Source: an uncultured Prevotella sp. (GTDB lineage: Bacteria; Bacteroidota; Bacteroidia; Bacteroidales; Bacteroidaceae). From it: DNA of 64,000 nucleotides. The DNA lies in contig CAAGEG010000050.1 in the NCBI GenBank assembly GCA_900768785.1, forward strand, positions 17,499 to 81,498, written 5' to 3'. Made by a program: the position numbers and the translations under genes. The notes beneath the pieces were generated by a model that did no database searches, had not been told where the DNA came from, and saw nothing but the letters and a program-made list of their open reading frames with translations. Positions 61,803-64,000 of the stretch are shown piece after piece (within the stretch, counting starts at the first letter, position 1; each line of letters begins with the position of its first letter).

Positions 61803-62732
61803 CTATTCTTTTGTTTTGGTTTTACATCGTGATTGCTCTATAAACTTCAACTCGGTTTCAAGCATAGATAGACATGGCATGGTAAATCCAACCTTGCGTG
61901 CCTCTTCTATCGGTCTCGTATATAGATAGTAGATTTCCATTGGTCGGTGGAAATCATAGTCAAGTTTCATTGACGGAGAGTAGGGAATCATGTTGAGAGT
62001 GCTCTCAATCATCTTGTCGGCAAACGAAGTGTCAATGTTTTTCACACCCAAAGCCTGAGCGGCTCCTATTACTTCAAGCATCTGTTTGCGTATTAACTCC
62101 CTTGTAGGCAAGTGTTCTAACAACTCGTCTGTCTGAGCATTCATAGCAACTGTCATACCATTGAACGGCATATTCCACACGGCTTTCTTCCATCTCGCCT
62201 CATGATATTCCACTTTTGCGGTCTTTATTCCGGCATTGGTCATATCTGTCACCATTCTTTCAAACCTTTCAGTATCGTTGCATGAGTAGTTGCCTATGTT
62301 TATGCTTCCGTAGAACTGATGATTAATAATGCCCGGTTCGGTCTTAGCCGAACAGATAAAAGCCAATCCTGCCGCTATTTGCAGGCGTGGAAACTCTCTT
62401 TGCAAGTCTTCTTCAACACCTATTCCGTTTTGTATTAGCAACACTATTGTATCTTCTTTTAATATGGGTGGCAACAACGTTTTTAGGAGACCGTTGTTTA
62501 CTGATTTCAAAGCCACAATCACTACGTCTGATTTTGGTATATCTTCTGTTGAACAATGGGCGTTTACGCATGGCAGAGAGAAGTTCCCGTCATAAGACTT
62601 TACGTATAGTCCGTTGGCCTTAACATATTCGTAATCACTGTGTAACAGAAAATGAACTTCGTTACCTGAAAAAGCAAGTTTGGCACCATAGTATCCGCCA
62701 ATGGCTCCCGTTCCTATAACAGTGTAAATCAT
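61803..62732 (-). CDS. panE: 2-dehydropantoate 2-reductase (ketopantoate reductase)
   Basis: Reduces ketopantoate to pantoate with NADPH in pantothenate/CoA synthesis. The 309-aa protein begins with the Rossmann motif GTGAIGGYYG (about 7-16), has the catalytic Lys segment EARWKKAVWNMPFNGM (Lys about 183, Asn about 188) and the C-terminal ApbA_C domain with SMKLDYDFHRPMEIYYL, containing the catalytic Glu. Length fits the family. A plus-strand terminator lies downstream between it and the convergent phosphoesterase. The other pan genes are not in the window. Confidence 0.9.
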   Translation of the reverse strand: MIYTVIGTGAIGGYYGAKLAFSGNEVHFLLHSDYEYVKANGLYVKSYDGNFSLPCVNAHCSTEDIPKSDVVIVALKSVNNGLLKTLLPPILKEDTIVLLIQNGIGVEEDLQREFPRLQIAAGLAFICSAKTEPGIINHQFYGSINIGNYSCNDTERFERMVTDMTNAGIKTAKVEYHEARWKKAVWNMPFNGMTVAMNAQTDELLEHLPTRELIRKQMLEVIGAAQALGVKNIDTSFADKMIESTLNMIPYSPSMKLDYDFHRPMEIYYLYTRPIEEARKVGFTMPCLSMLETELKFIEQSRCKTKTKE

Positions 62733-62784
62733 AAAATTATTTGCCTCCTTTATTTGTTCAAACGTTTAGTTTACAACAGAGTTT

Positions 62785-63621
62785 TTATTTCTCGCTATAA
62801 GGTTTAATCCTATCAACAATGTCAAATCGTGTCTCTTCCGGTTGCAGATAGTCGTAAGCATTACGAAGATCGGGCATGGCAATCGGGATGTTTTTGTCAA
62901 TGGTTCGTGGATTGTCTATTGTCGTATGAGCAAACAACCAATCGTAAGTCTGCTTTAAATAGAGAATACGAGCCAAATCTCCGTGAGATGCGCCCGGCAA
63001 CCAGTCATAGCGTAACAGCTTGTCGTGCCCTGAGTTTTGCATAGCTTTGACCACTGTTTTTGATTGTGATACAGGCACAGCCCTATCTGCCGTACCGTGC
63101 ATTATCCACAATGGCACCTTCCCAAGCCCTGAATAGTCTTTCAAAGTGCTGCCTCCGCATAATGCCATTGCAGCAGCTATGCGTTCCGGATAAGTACCTG
63201 CAAAGTCTAATGTGCCATATCCGCCGAGACTCATCCCTATAACATAAATCCTTGTAGTGTCTATATTGTGGTTGGCTTCTATCCAATCAAGTATCTTTGC
63301 AATCTTTTTAGGACTCCATGAACCGCCCGAATTTTGTGGCGCAACCACCATACAAGGATAATATCTGCCTTTTTCTATGGCATGCAACAAACCATACCTT
63401 CTTACGCGCTGCAAATTATTACCACACAGACTTGCCCCATGCAAGAATATTATAAGCGGCACTTTTTGATGCTCATAAACATATTCTCTCGGTGCATAAA
63501 GCCAAAAATTGTAGCTGTCGGCAACGACATTACGCATGGCAGCCAACTGTCCGTTTTGTCCGGATGCTTGATTGAATGTCAATGTCAGCAAACTAATAAG
63601 TATGATGTAAAACCTTTTCAT
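62785..63621 (-). CDS. Secreted alpha/beta hydrolase (prolyl-oligopeptidase/esterase D-like)
   Basis: The start is set at ATG 63621 (MKRFYIILISLLTLTFN), which yields a signal peptide ending near ASGQ; the upstream ATG at 63660 adds an unlikely 13-residue prefix. The 278-aa protein has the oxyanion HGA segment (PLIIFLHGASLCG, about 54-66), the nucleophile elbow GMSLGGYG (about 129-136), the acid in IMHGTADRAVP (Asp about 180) and the His in PGASHGD (about 217). Similar proteins are carboxylesterases, feruloyl esterases or phospholipase/carboxylesterases; the substrate is unknown. It lies 52 nt upstream of panE on the same strand. Confidence 0.85.
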   Translation of the reverse strand: MKRFYIILISLLTLTFNQASGQNGQLAAMRNVVADSYNFWLYAPREYVYEHQKVPLIIFLHGASLCGNNLQRVRRYGLLHAIEKGRYYPCMVVAPQNSGGSWSPKKIAKILDWIEANHNIDTTRIYVIGMSLGGYGTLDFAGTYPERIAAAMALCGGSTLKDYSGLGKVPLWIMHGTADRAVPVSQSKTVVKAMQNSGHDKLLRYDWLPGASHGDLARILYLKQTYDWLFAHTTIDNPRTIDKNIPIAMPDLRNAYDYLQPEETRFDIVDRIKPYSEK

Positions 63622-63797
63622 GGCAGTGTGTTTGTTCTTTGATATGCAAAAATAAAGCAAAATGTCGTAATTTAGGCACTTAAAGTTGATTTTATATGAA
63701 TTTGATTTATTTTAATATCAAACTGTTTAGGCTTAACGTTCATTATGTTAGTCCGATTGAAATAAAGTGAATATTGTGTAAAACAAAGTTGTTGTTG

Positions 63798-63828
63798 ATT
63801 GACAAACATCTTTCGTTGTTTATTTTTG
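63798..63828 (+). promoter_or_regulatory. Promoter of the right-edge secreted protein gene
   Basis: ATTG (63798-63801), 19 nt, TATTTTTG (63821-63828): one mismatch from TTTG-N19-TAnnTTTG. The gene starts at 63873. Confidence 0.55.
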
Positions 63829-63872
63829 CAATACAGAAGCTATAAAATATTGTTTTCAACATAAAGACCTCT

Positions 63873-64000
63873 ATGATAAGGTTTCTAAACATATTGTTTT
63901 TGATTGCTATATCACGTATTCTGCATGCGCAAACAACAGCTGTGGTGTACGATATGGAGACAAAAATGCCTATAGCTAATGTAAAAGTCTTTGTCAATCC
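63873..64000 (+). CDS. Secreted protein, N-terminal part only (cut by window edge)
   Basis: ATG 63873 opens a frame that runs to the window end. The product starts MIRFLNILFLIAISRILHAQ, a typical signal peptide with cleavage after HAQ, followed by TAVVYDMETKMPIANVKVFVN. This resembles the first strands of a carboxypeptidase regulatory-like (CarboxypepD_reg) or similar Ig-like domain (D-x-E-T-x-x-PIANVxV). A TonB receptor, or another surface protein with this domain, may follow. It is outside any complete open frame, but the promoter and signal peptide support it. Confidence 0.7.
   Translation, partial: MIRFLNILFLIAISRILHAQTTAVVYDMETKMPIANVKVFVN

Overview
The window looks like chromosomal DNA from a Bacteroidales bacterium, most likely Prevotella or a close Prevotellaceae relative. 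Promoters follow the Bacteroidetes TTTG / TAnnTTTG pattern, Shine-Dalgarno sequences are mostly absent, and the gene set is typical of the group: a long PPi-dependent phosphofructokinase, DUF4296 and DUF5687 proteins, an OmpP1/FadL porin, a TonB receptor with a carboxypeptidase-like N-terminal domain, dipeptidyl peptidase III, and a BT4734-like primase with DUF3987. This assignment rests on protein family recognition only; no rRNA or tRNA gene was seen.

Layout. 0-19.6 kb is mainly housekeeping: the end of a sialidase-like gene, a polyprenyl glycosylphosphotransferase, MscS, Ogt, an ileS-dksA-like-lspA-DUF4296 cluster, a MerR regulator, an OmpP1/FadL porin, prmA, a GH25 lysozyme-like protein, PPi-PFK and a nucleoside-gate membrane protein. 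19.7-26.4 kb is a plus-strand operon starting from a well-formed promoter: small protein, acyltransferase, a large amidase/golvesin/Fn3 lipoprotein, small protein, YgiQ radical SAM, PP2C-like phosphatase. 26.7-35.1 kb holds two minus-strand operons: fur-like / purA / hisS / rhamnogalacturonan-esterase chimera, and AraC-type regulator / DPP III / DNA-alkylation-repair-like protein.

35.3-41.6 kb is the accessory part: an orphan 404-aa protein, then a replication-like island with an AEP-type primase domain (BT4734 family), a PriCT-2/DUF3987 primase-helicase, DUF4248 and an HU-like DNA-binding protein. It is crowded with repeats: four GTGACCAAC boxes upstream of the promoter, a perfect 38-bp inverted repeat built of 9-bp units inside the helicase gene, three consecutive REP-like hairpins, a 19-unit 9-bp minisatellite and a 64-bp direct repeat. 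I consider this the most interesting region.

41.6-64 kb returns to core functions: tilS, an RlmI-like methyltransferase, an RNase D-like exonuclease, ftsK with a LolA-like protein and a DUF5687 membrane protein, groES-groEL behind a near-consensus sigma-54 promoter, an AmgK-like kinase fused to a RapZ C-terminal domain next to a MurU-like nucleotidyltransferase and guaA, a TonB receptor divergent from a metallophosphoesterase, a ketopantoate reductase, an esterase, and the start of a secreted protein at the right edge.

Two window-scale signals coincide. The plus strand is G/T-rich up to about 36 kb and C/A-rich after about 41 kb. A dispersed 22-bp tandem repeat family present at five or more intergenic sites points one way left of that region and the other way right of it. 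This fits a replication terminus (or an inversion boundary) in or near the island.
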